Below are positions 1 to 13,440 of a stretch of DNA of 64,000 bases, piece after piece. The DNA is from Camarhynchus parvulus (taxonomy: Eukaryota > Chordata > Aves > Passeriformes > Thraupidae): positions 62,921,993-62,985,992 of the forward strand of contig NC_044573.1 of NCBI RefSeq assembly GCF_901933205.1. Direction: 5' to 3'. The position numbers were made by a program, and so were the translations under genes. Each line of letters opens with the position of its first letter. Within the stretch, counting starts at the first letter, position 1. A model generated the notes under the pieces. That model saw only the letters and a list, made by a program, of their open reading frames with translations. It did no database searches and was not told the origin of the DNA.

Positions 1-1733
1 TCAAAACCTGTAAAAAAGAGATTGCTTTCAATATGAAAACTTTTCTGTGTTGCAAGTCAAGAATTAATGTTTCAAAGGAAATCCTATCAGTAAGCCACAT
101 CAGCATCTGAAGATCTTTCTTGCAAACATTCATCCATTAAAATAAGGGATACTGTGAATGCAAAAGAGAACTATAGGTTGGAGTGAGAAGTGTTTAAAAC
201 AAAATCAGGTCAAGAATGAAAAGTAAAGAGGCATCTCCTAGCTACCTCAGAACAGCCTGAACAAAAAAAAAAAAATCTCACCTACAGAAAATGAAAAGAT
301 AAAGTGTTATGTTGACCTGGTACTTGCTAACAATTCTATGTTCTAGCCAAAATTCCCAGGTGTTTGGTTTTCTCCCTGACACTATATTTTTCACAAGGGA
401 AAGGCTTGAGGCTTTTGCTGGTAAGATAAATTTATTCTCCTGTTTACTTACCTTGCTTTAAAACTGATGTGTCTTCCTCAATGGTGATTCGATAACTGAA
501 GGGACTCTGAAGCCATTAGTCCTACTGGTGTATCAAAAACACTTAAGCCCTTCAAATTTTTCATAATGAAATTGACAATGTATGAAGCAAAATCAGAAAA
601 TTGAACTTTATTCCATTTTTTCTGTTGGAATAATGAAACAGATAGAAAATATCTTGGGCATCACCTGATATCGACTTTGGATTTTCATGGAATGTTTTAA
701 CAGCCATAAAATCTATATTAGAGTGACATAATGAAGAGTAATTAGAGGAAGTTTACGCGTATGTCAAAGGTATTTCTGACAACATATTTGAATTTTTAAC
801 ATGTAAAGCCGTACTCTGGACATATGATAAACTTCTAGTGATGCTACACTGTCACATACAAAGTAAGCCTAAAATGTCTCCTTTTGTGAAGTGGCTAAAA
901 AGACACTTGTGGTGAAACACAGCCCATGTCAGATCTCATCTACCCAAAATGATTGTGTCAAATATCTTCAGGAGCCTAAGTCAGCCCATAAGTCTTCTGC
1001 CCATTTTGATTAGTCAATGCCAGGAAGTATGTTCATAAAAAAGGAAAATTCAAAGGAGAGGTCTAATGTAGAGGATCCCTCAGGTGACCCTTTCAAAGAG
1101 GTGAACAACTTTCCATTGATTTTGAAGAGAATCAGGGAAAACATGCCAGTTAACATACATGGCTAAGTTCAGCTGTCAGTGGCATGAATATCTTCAAATT
1201 TTTCTTCATCCATTCTTACAGTTATAATGGTTCTGCAAGTAGGGTATGTTGTGGAGGACCTCCTGTCATCTGAAGTCTGATGCAAACTTCTGTTAATCTG
1301 CTTGGTGCAGAAAAAAGTTCCTCCCAGAGTCTCAGCCATATGAGTACCTGTGTTATCACAAGTAGCCTGAAATCAGTGGTAGCAGTGACAGGAAATTCTA
1401 GCTAAAGAAAATAACCTCTTTTTGTCTATTTCTTGTAATGGTTTACAGTCTTCACAGATTTTTGTACGTAATAGAGCACAGCTTAGATGTATTTCTTTCA
1501 AAGAACCATCAATCAATATCTAACCGGCTTATTAACTTATCTAATGTAATTAATAACTTCCTTCTATTTCCTTATTTTATTAAAAATATTTGGGCTATTC
1601 TAGCCTGCTGAGTAAAGCAGATGAAATGGTCAGTGTAGCTACCTTCAGAAATTGAACAGTGGTGATCACATTTTACAAAATCAAGCTAGATTCAGCTGTG
1701 GTCAGTGATATCACATTTTTCCTGTTCATTGCT
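1..1733. other. AT-rich non-coding DNA, nothing recognised
   Basis: No repeat family, exon or RNA gene could be recognised here. All frames are closed by frequent stops and base composition is AT-rich. The stretch ends at the 6-bp direct repeat attgct (1728-1733) that flanks the LTR starting at 1734. Confidence 0.6.
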
Positions 1734-2149
1734 TGTGGCATTCATGTTCTCTGAAAAATCCCTTCACCCAGGATTTTTCTCCTGGGAAGCTGAGAAGCCT
1801 CAGAGAAAAAGGAAAACAATTATTATCTCATTTGATTCTCCTGTGTTTTGCTGATCTGGAATGTGTTTGTAGATTGTTTACCCACAGGTGATTGTTTCAT
1901 TGGTTTCTGGTGTGAATTATTTTTCCTCATTGGTCAATCAGTGCCAAGCTGTGTTGGGACTCTGGAGAGAGTCACGAGTTTTGATTATCTTTTTAGCATT
2001 CTGTAAATATCCTTTCTATATTCTTTAGTATGGTTTAGTATAGCATTCTTTAATATAATATAGTATCATAAAATAAGAAATTAGCCTTCTGAGAATATGG
2101 AGTCAGATTCATCATTCCTTTCTTCGTCTGGGGGCAACCCAATATAATA
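1734..2149 (+). mobile_element. Solo LTR, avian endogenous retrovirus (group A)
   Basis: The element starts TGTGGCATTC and runs through blocks typical of an abundant bird LTR: a hairpin-like ggattttt/gagaagctgagaagcctcag segment, paired CCAAT-type motifs around 1898-1950, repeated TTTAGTATAG boxes near 2025-2045, an AT-rich poly(A)-signal zone near 2060-2085, and the sequence atggagtcag close to the end. A 6-bp direct repeat attgct flanks it (1728-1733 and 2150-2155). This supports the borders and fits class II integration, although the 3' terminus no longer ends in CA. No internal retroviral sequence follows, so it is a solo LTR. A relative lies at 35204-35658 on the other strand. The orientation rests on the TG start and the poly(A)-like zone near the 3' end. 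Confidence 0.75.
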
Positions 2150-5100
2150 ATTGCTGACTATTTTTTCTTTTTTTATAGGGTACAGTCTTTTTATAGTACT
2201 ATAAATGTCTAATGCTTAAGTATTTCATGATTGGACTATGTAGTTCCAGGTCACCAGTAGCTTATTATTCTGTGGTGAGTGAGTAAAGAGAGTCTTTGGC
2301 ACTCTCTGTGCCTCTCATTACCATTTCTGACTGCCCAACACAGCCTGGAACAGCTGAGCAATATGATTCTGAGCCACTCTGCCTTTTGATCACTGTTTGG
2401 ACTCTCACTGTGTTCATTGTCTGAGCGTGACTTTCTTTGCAAGAAGTGATTTATCACTGCTGCCCTCTCACACAGAGAGATGTGCAGCATCCTCTGTAAG
2501 TCAGGCTTAAGCTGTTCTGAGAGATACTTTGAATCTGAAGAGATTTAAGAAATGGATGCAAAATCTCTGATGTATGACATGTGCGGGTTTTGTCTTTTTT
2601 TTAAATTACATCAGATTTGGAAAAAGTTGGAAAAATAAAATGTCTGGTCTAGGTGTGTCCCATTTCCATAGGAATTTTCAGTGTTCTGTAGTATACACTG
2701 GCCAGTATTTTCAAGATTTGCTCATGTATTGATTTTGTCTATGAAAAATTTAAGTGGACATAAACGAGGGTGAAAACCAAAACAAATCAAAACAAAAATC
2801 AGATCAGACTCCTGTTTTATTTATGGTGAAAGGAGCTTTTGAAAATTTGTTTTCCTGAGAAATGTAGCTAATATTAAATTAAATTCCTCAAAGGTCCTGC
2901 TTAGAAGAGCAGGATTTTCAGATGTATGGTTTTTTTTTTTAGTTTACACACTTTCATTGTAAAATTGTATTGTGCTTATGGATGCTGAAACTATTGTGTA
3001 TTTGCAATGAACGATGGGATAACAAGTTTATGCAGCAGTTGAAATATCCTTGTTATAAATAAAATAATAGGGAACCCCAGTGCTGTGAAAAACTGTACAG
3101 TCATTTAATATCAGATTGAAATTTAAAGCAACCTAATTATTCAGAATCAATTCTGAAAAATTCTCAGACGACCCTTTTTTGCACACAAGCAACAGCTTTC
3201 ACTAACACTTTCAGGTAAAACTCATCATACCAATATACAGGAAATTCACCCAAGCTAACAGGGTTTATATATACAAATCCTGATGAACAAGCACACATTA
3301 GCTAAAAATCTTGAGCTAAAACATGCATGCATTCTTGAAAATTCTGACCTAAAGGTTTTTTCAGTTTGACAGGTGAAAATTAATGCTAAAGAGATATTTG
3401 TCATCTGTATTTAGGAAATATTTTGCACTTGCTTGAGGTGATAAAGAGAAGTCTGCTTTTCTCTGTGTAGTATTCATACCACTGATGACTCCAGTTTAGA
3501 CATTTCTCAGAACAGTTAAGTTACCAGTATGGTCTCCCTCCCAGCTGGCTCTTCATATTCCTAGCATTCAGGACACAGAAAAAACAGCAAAAAGTAAGCT
3601 ACCAGAGATGTTTCAGAGGCATGAGGTTTGAAGGTTAAAACTGTTACTAAATACAGAAGTACATTGAACATGCATTGAAGGGAGAAGGATGTAGCATTTA
3701 AAAATATTTTTGCCTTAAAAGCTAGGCAACAAGTAATATGGAAGAATGGTTGGATATTCAACAATGATAATATAATTATTAATGCTATTATTATCCATGT
3801 CTATTCCCTCTCTATACAGCATATAAAGCTAAACCCCTTACATATTTTTACTGAGTAAGTTACTAATAGAGTGGTTGCCCTTCATAAATTATCTAAATTA
3901 AAACTACAAAATGCATCTATTTTGGATTATATTTTATTAGGTACTTGTTTAACTCCTTCAGAAAAAATATAAGCATACTTATAGTAAACTGCATTAAATG
4001 AAACCATATATCTTCTTCAAAGAAATCACATTGAGAGTTGCAGTATGAATTTAGATTGCCCTGATATGCAAGGATGAAATAATATATATTTGTAGTGCCC
4101 TTATTTCACAAGTAAAAATATTCTCTCAATGGCAAATAAAAAGACACTGGTTTAAGATAATTATAATTTGATTGGAACATGAACTTTTCTGTGTCCTTTG
4201 TGGGACTTAGAAAACATTTTGGTTTTTATATTTCAGAAGAAAAAAAAGGAAACAAAAACAGGTTTACTTTTGTTAGCCTAAGAGATAAATTGAAATAAAT
4301 TATTATTATATGCTAAGTTCCAAAATATGAGCATTTTGTTGTCTGTGAAGTCAGTAATCTGACTTAATAACAGGCTAAATTTGCATAGATATGGAAACTG
4401 AGAATTATGTGGGAGGACTGCATTAAGTTGATTTTATTTTTAAATTGTTTATGTTCTGTTAAAGAGACATTAATTTGACAAATGCAGTCAGTTCTTTAAA
4501 TGCAAGCAGTGAGACTTGGCACTTGTTTTCTGCTATGAAATATTTACACTCAATTGCCATCTAAATATGTTTTATGTTGCACCTTATACACATTTCCAAT
4601 AAACTGTCTGTTTGATTGTGTAGACTACACCCATCAGCATGGGATGTGAATGTTTAATGAGTTTCTAATGTCCACAAATCAACTGATCAAAGGAAAGAGC
4701 TAGAGAAGACAATATTTTAACTCAAAATATAGTGATTATATTATATAAAATACAAAGAGAGAAAATACAGAGCAGTACACCCACTGCTTCAGCACAGCAA
4801 TATATAAGGGGACATAGAAAAATGACAACTCAAGTACAAATGAATATTTCATGGATTGCCTGGAAGTTGTCTCTTGAAGCCTAATGCTCCAGAGGGTGCA
4901 AATGTCCTTTAGTGAAACCATTTTGCCTCAGTCTGTGTACATCCATATCTTGTTGGTTCTGATGTGTCAGACACCACAGCTAGCAAAAAGAAGTCAGTGA
5001 TGACTAGCTTTGCACATAACTCCTGGCACCAGGAACAGAAAAGTTTAAGTATAGGCATCAGGGATTGAATAATGTGTCATAATGAGCTAGCTGGCATGTT

Positions 5101-8100
5101 TATCAACACTATGGAAAGAATATTGTTACAGCATGTGAGGCTCTGGAGTCTAGAGCCTGAAACTGCAGGGAGGCCATTACAGAAAAAAATGTAGCTACAA
5201 TATCATTAATGACTGGGTTGCTCAGGAAGGAGATAATAAAATAATTTACAAACTAGCTCAACAATGTGTTCCTTCAAAAAATTTGCTTTTTTGTTTCTCA
5301 GAAGTACAGACCTGTAAGGTCTGACAGACATCATTAGCTCTTCAAAATCAGTCAGGCAAGGTGGTCAGATGGGCAAGCAGTAAAGGCTGTTTGAAGAACT
5401 GATAAATGCCAGAAGCCAGGTAACAGCAGACAGCTAAAAGAGGGTTGCAAGGCATTGATGAGAAATTCTCTTTGCTCTTTTATCAGTGGCAAAGTTACAC
5501 TGACATCTGACTACAGTGTGTGCACTCAGAAGGAAAAATTGCTCCATAAGCTCACCTTAAAGAAATCCAGTCAGGAACAGTACTAATGTGTAGTGAGTTC
5601 ATCTTTATGAGGTCATAAATACAGATCATAATGGTTTTGAATATTGACACTGACTCTTTCACAACAAAATAAGAAATACCTTATTAGATACAGGGATCTG
5701 AAAACATAGCTGGGAGGCAAGGTTTAATATAAGAAATAGCTTGTGGTTAATTTATGTCATTTTATACCTATTTGTTTCCTTCTCTTCAATCACAGGATTT
5801 GAACCTAAGTAATTTATGTTGATGCCTGCCTTTCACTTGGCAGAAGTCATTCTTGTTCCTTTCTTTCAACTTAGGAAGCAAATATTCCTGAACAACTGTA
5901 TTTTTTACTTTGACAAAATTAAAGCCCTTTTATTTGTGCCCCAGAAGAGTCCTGGGACTGTAAAATTATTTGAGAACTGAAAAAGTATATTTTAACCTGC
6001 AATATATGCATTAAACTCCTGAGTCTAAAAAACCTTCTTGAAATAGGACTGTGAATTCAGATTTTAAACTTTGCAAAATGACCTTTCGATTAAACCAGGC
6101 GAAATTAAAACCCCATATCAGATTGCCAAAGTCCACTTCTTGGTGTTTCAGAAGACTCCATCTAAATGTCATGGTTTGAGGCCATGTCTTGTTTTCCTTT
6201 CATGGTATAATAGAGAGTAAATCTGATAAATCTAAATCATAACCCTTGGAGTTCACCTTCAGATGGACAATCCCCATTTAATACTTGCTAAAAATCAAAC
6301 TGCTGTAGTGACCACACCAGTGACACTAAACCACCAGAAAATATGCCCAGTAGGTCATAAATAGAAATTTGATAGAAAAGATTCAGTTACATTGATAAAA
6401 ATAAAATATAAAAGCCAAAGATACGCGTGTCCTCAATTGTGAACCTTATGTAAAGTTATTTCAAAAAGCATTAATCACACTCCCATCTGATGCTCAAACC
6501 ACTCAGCAGTGCCCTTAAAATACTTAATTGCTCTTTTTTGTTTGTTTATTTAAATATAATATTTTCATTGTATATTTATTTCACCCAGACATTTCTTTCC
6601 AAGTTCTAAGTTGATTTCTATAGTATTTAGTTTACCAAAATATAGGTAGGAGAACAATCTCCATGTTTTTTGTCAAATGAACTCTTTTTTCGACAGGCCA
6701 AATTTTATACTGAATTTAATAACATAATACTAAAAGCATTTTAAGATTTTCCCTGTCTTCAAATCAAAACTATATAAATCTTTGGAGGCAGAAGTCCAGA
6801 CTCCTATTATGCTGAACATGCAACTGCAGTTTAACAAACACAGAATAAATGGCTTTTTTTCCCACCCAGCATAAACAAGGTCACTTCAAAATGAAATGTC
6901 TGAGGTAGATTTAACCACTACATAATATCATTCTGAAAAATATTTGCCTTTCTGAGACAGAAGGATAGCGCTGCATTAAAGAAATTAAACCATAAAACAT
7001 ATACTCAATAGAATTAAGAGTGCAAGATAATTCAAGCTGCCCTTGAAGACTGTACACTAAATACAACAGAAGGTTTTGGCCTAATTGGGGCTGCAGTCAA
7101 TCATTGTGAAGCTCAGAAATGGGTAGTGTGTCTCATCCTAGTCCCTTAGGGATAAATTTACATTTGTCAATGGCATACAGCTAATCAGGGTACAAAATCC
7201 TTGTTCTGACTAAAACTACTTGTGGAAAATTCAATCTGTGACCATTGAAAATGGATGTGAAATGGCCATTGCCAGCAATCTAACAAGAACACTGGACTAA
7301 GGAAGGTAAACACAGGTGAGCCAAGTGCAGTGGATAAAGATGATCGCAGAAGGATGGATTTAGGCTGCTAATTACAACTGGGAATTACAGCCCCAGTGCC
7401 CTTAGGTACTCCTGAGAACTATCCCAGTAAAATCATTCCAGTCTAAACACTTCAAGACCACAGCACAGACCACTCTGATATCCTGTACACCTGCCCTTCC
7501 TAGTGATAGCCTTCATCTTCTGCACTGATGTCACTGCACCAGCATGTAAAGTCAAGCTCGTTAGTAAACTCTGAAGTGTGAGTAGGAACATGACCTCTAT
7601 GGAGGCCTCACGGAGTCTCGAGGAAAAGTTCCACTGCTGATGACAGGACCATGATGATATCACTGCAGGAAATCAGCTCTAAACAGGGGGCTCAGAGGTG
7701 TATCAATCTGCCTGCAGCAATAAGAGAACACAACTGCATTGTTGGAGGCAAACGTTTGGTTTTGCTTTCTCAAACTCATTCTGAACATACATCATCAGCA
7801 TCAGAAACTGCACTGCCCTCCAGAGGTTCAGGCCATGACTCTAGGTGTGAATGCTCTGTGCTTTTACAGGTAAAGGTAATAGAATTAATAAAAAGAAACA
7901 ACAGAAATTGTCCAAAGGGTGTTTTCTTCCAAATACAGTTTTTGATAAACAATAAATCTTTTCATAATACAGTAATGCTTTCAAAATGCAATGCTTTCCA
8001 AAGAGCAGTATCTTTTTGGACAAAAAGTTCATCAGTGGTTCTATATAGCTTGGCTTCTAGAATTTTAAAGCATGTGTGCTATTCTTCAATAAACACTTTT

Positions 8101-10904
8101 GAATTTCCATAAGTATTAGGAAAATGTGGCAAATTCTGAGACCTAGCTTTTGGTAATTTTTTGGCTATTGTTTGCTAGGAGTTCAAAGCAATAATATAGT
8201 TGCTAGTAGAGAATGGTATAAATAATGGAAACACCAATGTTCATCACACTTCTCTAGAAAATAGACCTTGATAAACCAGTTTGGTTCCTTTTTATCCTGA
8301 GTATACTGGTTTAATAACAGTTTCCAAAATGATTATTCTTGAAGATATCCCAAAATTTTCTAGGAGGCTTCTCTTAACCTGAAAAGCAGCTTAAGAACAT
8401 AAAATTGATAGAAGTGTTCATTGCTGAAGTAATTTCTGAGTTCTTCTGTGGACGTGGGTTATTAAAAAGTGATGCTCAATCAACAGCAAATGGGCATTGT
8501 AGATATAAACTAGATTAAAACTTGATTGACAGATAGGTTTCCAGATACAAGTATAAAGGGAAATATTAGACAGTGAGCATCCTGCTGGGTTCTGCAAGGC
8601 TGAATTCTTTGCTGCATTCTGTGCAGCATTTTTTTTTTTGTCACTTTTTGGGAGAAAACACAAAATTCTAATTAAGGTTGTTTGTAGACGCCATGAAGAC
8701 TGTAAAAAATGGAAAAATCTTGAACAGTATTAGAGGTGCATAATGAACATTAGCTCCTATTTCAAAAGAAACAATGCATTCTTCTACTGCATAAATACAA
8801 TAAATTAGATCAGAAAGTTCATATTCCCTTTGCTCTTGGGAGGAAGATCAGATGAATTGCCTAGTAATGCACTTTTTTCTGGTGTCCACAGTCACAAAAC
8901 CATATTGATAAATTAAAGGACTCAGAGAACATGTATGGAATAACTTAAATTTTGTGAAATAAACATAATAATTATTTTCTCCAAAAATTATTATTCAAAG
9001 GTGCTTAGCTTGATAAAAAAAGAGGACCAAGTATCAGTAGCTTCATGAAAAACGAAAAAGAAGATGTATAGGGGTTATTTTGGCAGATTGACAAATGCCT
9101 AAAATGCAACCACTACCTAAAATGGAAAAAACATCAGTCTAAAATATTATATAAAATAATAGGATGCATATTTCTAGCAGAGAGAGTTATCAGATCAAGC
9201 ATCACTCAACCAAAGACTTCTGAATTTCTCTTGAACTAGCTGTTTTTCAGTCTAAAATGGACAATTAAAAAAGAAATGTCTGTGTTCTTTCTCAAATAAA
9301 TTAATTCATGGGCTACCTGTAGCACATGAGTTAGAGAGTACTGATTGATCCCAGGGTTTCTCAAGTAGCTTAGCAGAAATCTGCAAAGTACAGGTACTGT
9401 ACAGGATAACTTACTAAGCCCTCAATAGTTATGCACCACTTTTAAATATTGATGCAAATACTTGGCAAAGGAGGACCTTCAGCAGTTATTTTCCAGGAAA
9501 GAAAATGTGATCTGAATTAGAATCTCTAGGCAATTCACTTTTGAGGACTTATTCTTTGTTCAGTAGGGTGAAGAGAAAATTCTGCACTACTTCTTTTACC
9601 ATTCAGTCAAGCCAAATGCTGTTTAGCTGTTATAACACACGAAGCCATCTTTTCTAATACTTGGCGAAGAAAATTCCCTGGACCTAGAACAGAAAAAAGT
9701 CCCTAGATATTTTTGACACCTTTTGGATACCTGATGGTTTTGACATCTTTTCATTGCCTACCAAAGCAGTCAAATTGTTTTTTGATCTCAGTGGAATAAA
9801 ATGTAGAATGTGAAGGGGAAAGCCTCTGCTGAAAATGAGCTCTGCAGTGGTTTTATTTTCCTGTCTACAGGGCTCACTGTCTCACTTTTTGGGCTCACAT
9901 CCATTATTAACTGCCACCACATTCTTAGACCACCGATACTCATAATTCATAAAGTTCACTGCAGAAATAAAACATTTGTGACTGTTTCTGTACTTTTCTC
10001 CAACATGTCAAAACAAAAGGAAGTTTTAGATTGCTTTATCAGCTCTTCTTGAAATCAGCTTGAAACTAATCAGTCATTGACTTAAAGGCCTGATATAATC
10101 CCTTCAAGCACCACTGTCATAAGAACAGTACCTCTGTAAGATTGCTACCTGTAATTTTTTATTAATTTAAAAGAAAAATCAGGATTTTTAAAATTTAAAA
10201 CAGAATAGACATTGCAAGAAAGAATTTTTCTGCTCATGAACTACCTCAATAAATGAATATGCAGAGCACCATTTGAAATTTAGCTTTGATCACAATTGAT
10301 ACATATTTAATAATTAGTATTTAACAATACACAACCAAGCGTTAAAGGGTATATTTACTCAGAAATCTATGCAGCAGTATCTCAGACTCTGCATGGAAAA
10401 ATACTGAAGAATGATGAAGTCAAACTATGAGACTGGTTAGGAGGAACTCAAGGTTGAAAAGGTTATCATTAACATATTTTCAAACAGCTTAAGTTTTTGA
10501 TATGGATTATATGAGTTTGTTCCTGTCAAAAAAAAAAAAACAACAGTCAGCTTGGTGACCCTGAACCCTCCCTCTTTTCCTTATGATATCTGGTGATTGT
10601 ATGATAATTTTACTATACAATAAAGTAATCTGTTCCACTTCTTAGTTGCCAAGGGCAAACTTACTAGACCTAACAGAGGAAAGAAGTCATTAAGTAGCTC
10701 AGTCTTTTCCTCATTTTTTGTTGCTATGTTTCCTTCTGTATCTCCTTAGCCCTCCTTTTGTTATTATTGCTTTTATGGAAAAGTTTTTCATTGTCTTTTA
10801 TATCAGTAGTCGGATTAAGTTCTACTTGTTTATACTAATTTTCTCCCTGCATAACCTCATGGCATCTTCCAAAGGTCGTAAGCTCCCTTTTTTCCCCTGA
10901 GTTT
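2150..10904. other. Long non-coding stretch, no gene recognised
   Basis: About 8.7 kb with no recognisable transposon, RNA gene or exon. The longest open frame is 153 codons at 7651-8112 on the + strand. It has no domain-like composition and overlaps open frames on the other strand, so it is treated as chance. Short homopolymers occur near 2932 and 8631 (T runs) and near 10530 (A run). The sequence is consistent with intergenic or intronic DNA. Confidence 0.55.
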
Positions 10905-11320
10905 CAGCCAAACCTCCTAGACTGTTTCCTCTTTACTGTAATCTATTATCAGCAGTCATCTGGCAAGTTGAAGTCCACCATGAAAACAAGAGATGGTGAT
11001 TTTGAGATTTTTCCCAGGTGTTACAGAAGATTTCATCTCCCTTGTCATCCTGGTTGAGAGGTCCATAAAAGACTCCCACCTGCCTTGTTGGCCTTCCCCC
11101 TGACTTGTAGCCCTAAGCACTCAACTCTGCCATCACCATTGTTTATCTCTAGACAGCCAAAATACTCCCTAACATATGGGGCTAACCCATGACCCCTCCT
11201 TTCTTGCCTATCCTTCTGAAGAATTTATAGCCATCCATTGCAGCACTTCAGTTGTGCAGGTCATCCCACCAAGTTTCCATGATGGCAACATTATCCCACC
11301 TGCACAATGGCTTCCGGCTC
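10905..11320 (-). mobile_element. CR1 LINE, ORF2 endonuclease region (3' side of the LTR insertion)
   Basis: Read on the minus strand, this translates with interruptions into the N-terminal endonuclease region of CR1 ORF2: an EAIVQ-like segment, a GRxGHG-like stretch, and a final block that reads as FYGP...NQDD. Several stops and frame breaks show that it is dead. It is the continuation of the CR1 copy at 12065-12840. The two halves are separated only by the solo LTR at 11321-12064, and the ORF2 reading resumes across the insertion at the expected codon. The low-coordinate border is approximate. Confidence 0.75.
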
Positions 11321-12064
11321 TGTTGTCACGCATGTGGCGTGCGTGCTGTGTGTTCATGGGTTTTAATTTTAAGTTGAGTGCTGAATGTTTTCCTCAGTTC
11401 AAGTTTATTTCGTATCAAGTTTAATGTATTTAAGATGGCGCCTGCCCCGGGCTCCCTCCCCCATTCCTCCACCAAAATGCCACTGTCAGTCTCCCTGTTG
11501 CTTAGTAACTCCCGCCTTTTTGTTGCAATTTTCATGTCAGTCCTTAAACCCCTCTTTGGTTTCCGTAGTTACCCCCTGACCCCTCCTATGTTGCTATGCC
11601 AACCCCCCTGCCCGTCACCCTCTGCCCACTCCCCTAGCCCCAGAATCTTCCATTTAGGGCCAAGGGTGATTGGGCAACCCCCCAAGTCCCCACCCATGCT
11701 CTGCCGTGATTTGTTATTATGTTTTGTCTATTATGTTGTAATGTTCAGTTATTGGTCTGGGGCGGGTTTATTCCTCCCTCCCTGGCCACCCTTTGTAAGT
11801 TACTTGAGTCCCCGCACTTTGGGGCATATCTGTGTGGCTCTCCTTCTTGTCTGTTCCCTTCACCTTCCCCTTCAATAAACCTCCCGCTGCTGAGACCTGC
11901 CTTGCCTCCCTGTCATCATTCCATGGCCCTTTCGCTGGAGCTAGGAATTTGTCTCTCTTCGGGCCGGGGCATTCTCCTCCTTACGCCGGGGAGAGCCCGA
12001 ACCCTCTTCGACAGCTGCTGGTGTGCCTGTGGGAGCTAGCTGGACAATCCTAAGCGCACCAACA
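11321..12064 (+). mobile_element. Solo LTR, class II (ERVK-like), nested in CR1
   Basis: This 744-bp LTR starts TGTTGTCACG and ends CACCAACA. The flanking 6-bp repeats are cggctc (11315-11320) and cagctc (12065-12070), differing at one base. The interrupted CR1 reading frame confirms both borders. An AATAAA signal at 11874-11879 marks the R region and implies + orientation. The U3 is C-rich and contains AAGATGGCGCC (11432-11442), a good YY1-type site. Architecture and termini resemble the 5' LTR of the provirus at 58910 (TGTTG start, CACCARCA end, AATAAA in the last third), so it is probably a related class II family that lost its interior by LTR-LTR recombination. Open frames of up to 166 codons on the + strand are by-products of its C-rich composition. 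Confidence 0.88.
11874..11879 (+). promoter_or_regulatory. LTR poly(A) signal AATAAA
   Basis: Canonical AATAAA in the solo LTR, about 185 bp before its 3' end, at the position equivalent to the AATAAA of the proviral 5' LTR. It marks the R/U5 zone. Confidence 0.7.
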
Positions 12065-12840
12065 CAGCTCCTCCTGTCTGTTGCCCATCCTGCGTGCATT
12101 GGTGTAAATGTACTTCAGAATGGCTGCTGAGCCTGCCACAGTTTTGGGAGGAGAAGCCCTGGTTCCTATGGGACTGTTCTCAGATGCTTTTGTTTTTAGT
12201 GGACCAATAACTCTCATGTCTTTGGTGTCCCTTTGGATCTTCATCTCTTACCACCACTGAGATAGCAGACTGAAGGACCTTGCTTTCACACAGTCCCTAA
12301 AATATTGTCATGCTGCAAATCAATCGTATCTCTAGCAAGTCTGGCTTTACCCCTTTTCCTCTTCCAGCTGAGTTTAGAGTTCTTTCCATGAGCCCTACTG
12401 ACTCCTGCACAAAGATCCTTTTCCACCTTTGAGACAGGTGTTCCTTATCTGTCACTATCAGGTCTGTAAGGTAATTAATGATAAAACCCTCAAGTCTTCT
12501 GCTAGTGACACAAGGCTTGGAGTCAAGTTATCAATCTGATGAACCTTCCTGTTTCTTCCTTCATTGTTCCCTGACACTGAAAGCACAGAGCAGAGCAACA
12601 CTTGAGCTCCTCTGCAGATTGTGCCAACATGGAAGCTGCTCATCTCGTCAGCTGAGCCACCTAATGAATCAGTCACTCACTGATATTTCTGTTAATGGCA
12701 AGACATTAAAAATAAATCCTCCAAGCCTTACACTATCTCACAGATCTCTATGTCCTGTCAGTACAGGGGATCAGTTCAGATCAATCATGAATCCATCGGA
12801 AGGTTCTCTTGTCATCTTGTGACACCTCTCTGCTCAGAGC
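12065..12840 (-). mobile_element. CR1 LINE, ORF2 start and upstream 5' region
   Basis: On the minus strand, a frame (12050-12244) contains YTNARRMGNRQEEL, which closely resembles the conserved start of the CR1 ORF2 endonuclease domain (consensus of the type IYTNARSMGNKQEEL). The DNA at 12250-12840 resembles the CR1 region upstream of ORF2, including the block around 12320-12450. It is the same insertion as 10905-11320, split by the solo LTR. Stops and indels are frequent, so the copy is inactive. The 12840 border is approximate. Confidence 0.75.
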
Positions 12841-12864
12841 ATGTCTGGCTAGATGAGATTATTC

Positions 12865-13440
12865 AGGGCAGTTCCCATCTGGTTTTTAAAAGTCTTCAGG
12901 ACAGGAAATCTTGTAACCTCTCTGGGCAACCCGTTCCAGTGTTTGAACATGGCCACAATGGTTTTTTTCCCTTCTATCAAGTCAAAGTTTCCCATATTTC
13001 AGTTTGTGCCCATTGACTCTTGCCCTTCCATTGCAAACGCCTGTGAGAATCTCCCTCTGTGTGTCTTTCATCAGGTGATAGTAGACCACTATAGGAGGAT
13101 TTTTTTTTTCCAGATGCGAGACTGCACTGCTAATCATGTGTAATTTTTGTCAATCAGGAGTGCTGGCCCTTTGTTGTAAAATCACTTTCTAGCTGGATTG
13201 TTTTGCTGCACTGGATCACAGGGGAAGAACTTTTCCTTGTGAAATTTCCTGAGGTTCAATTCATTCAATTTTTTACAGCTTGACCAGCTCCTTCTGAAAA
13301 TGAACTCTGTCCTGCAATCTGGTAACATCTTCAAATGTTCTGACCATCCGTCCCATCACCCATGCCATTAACACAGACATAAGGCAGGACTGACTCCTGA
13401 GAAGCACCACTAGTCAATGGCTACCAGTTGGACTTCCATA
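12865..13440 (-). mobile_element. CR1 LINE fragment, 3' coding region
   Basis: Antisense CR1-like sequence. The segment around 12905-12945 (cctctctgggcaacccgttc, then cagtgttt) and that around 13385-13435 (agaagcaccactagtcaatg, then gctacc) match well-known CR1 3' coding blocks in reverse complement. It lies on the wrong side to be the 3' end of the CR1 at 10905-12840, so it is a second insertion or a rearranged piece. It is strongly diverged. Confidence 0.65.

Noticed and set aside
7651..8112. 153-codon open frame on the + strand outside repeats
   Set aside because: No domain, signal or compositional sign of a protein, with competing frames on the other strand. In an AT-rich stretch of this size one such frame is expected by chance.
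11378..12053. Overlapping open frames of up to 166 codons in the + direction
   Set aside because: They lie wholly inside the solo LTR and reflect its C-rich, stop-poor U3. No Gag, Env or accessory similarity.
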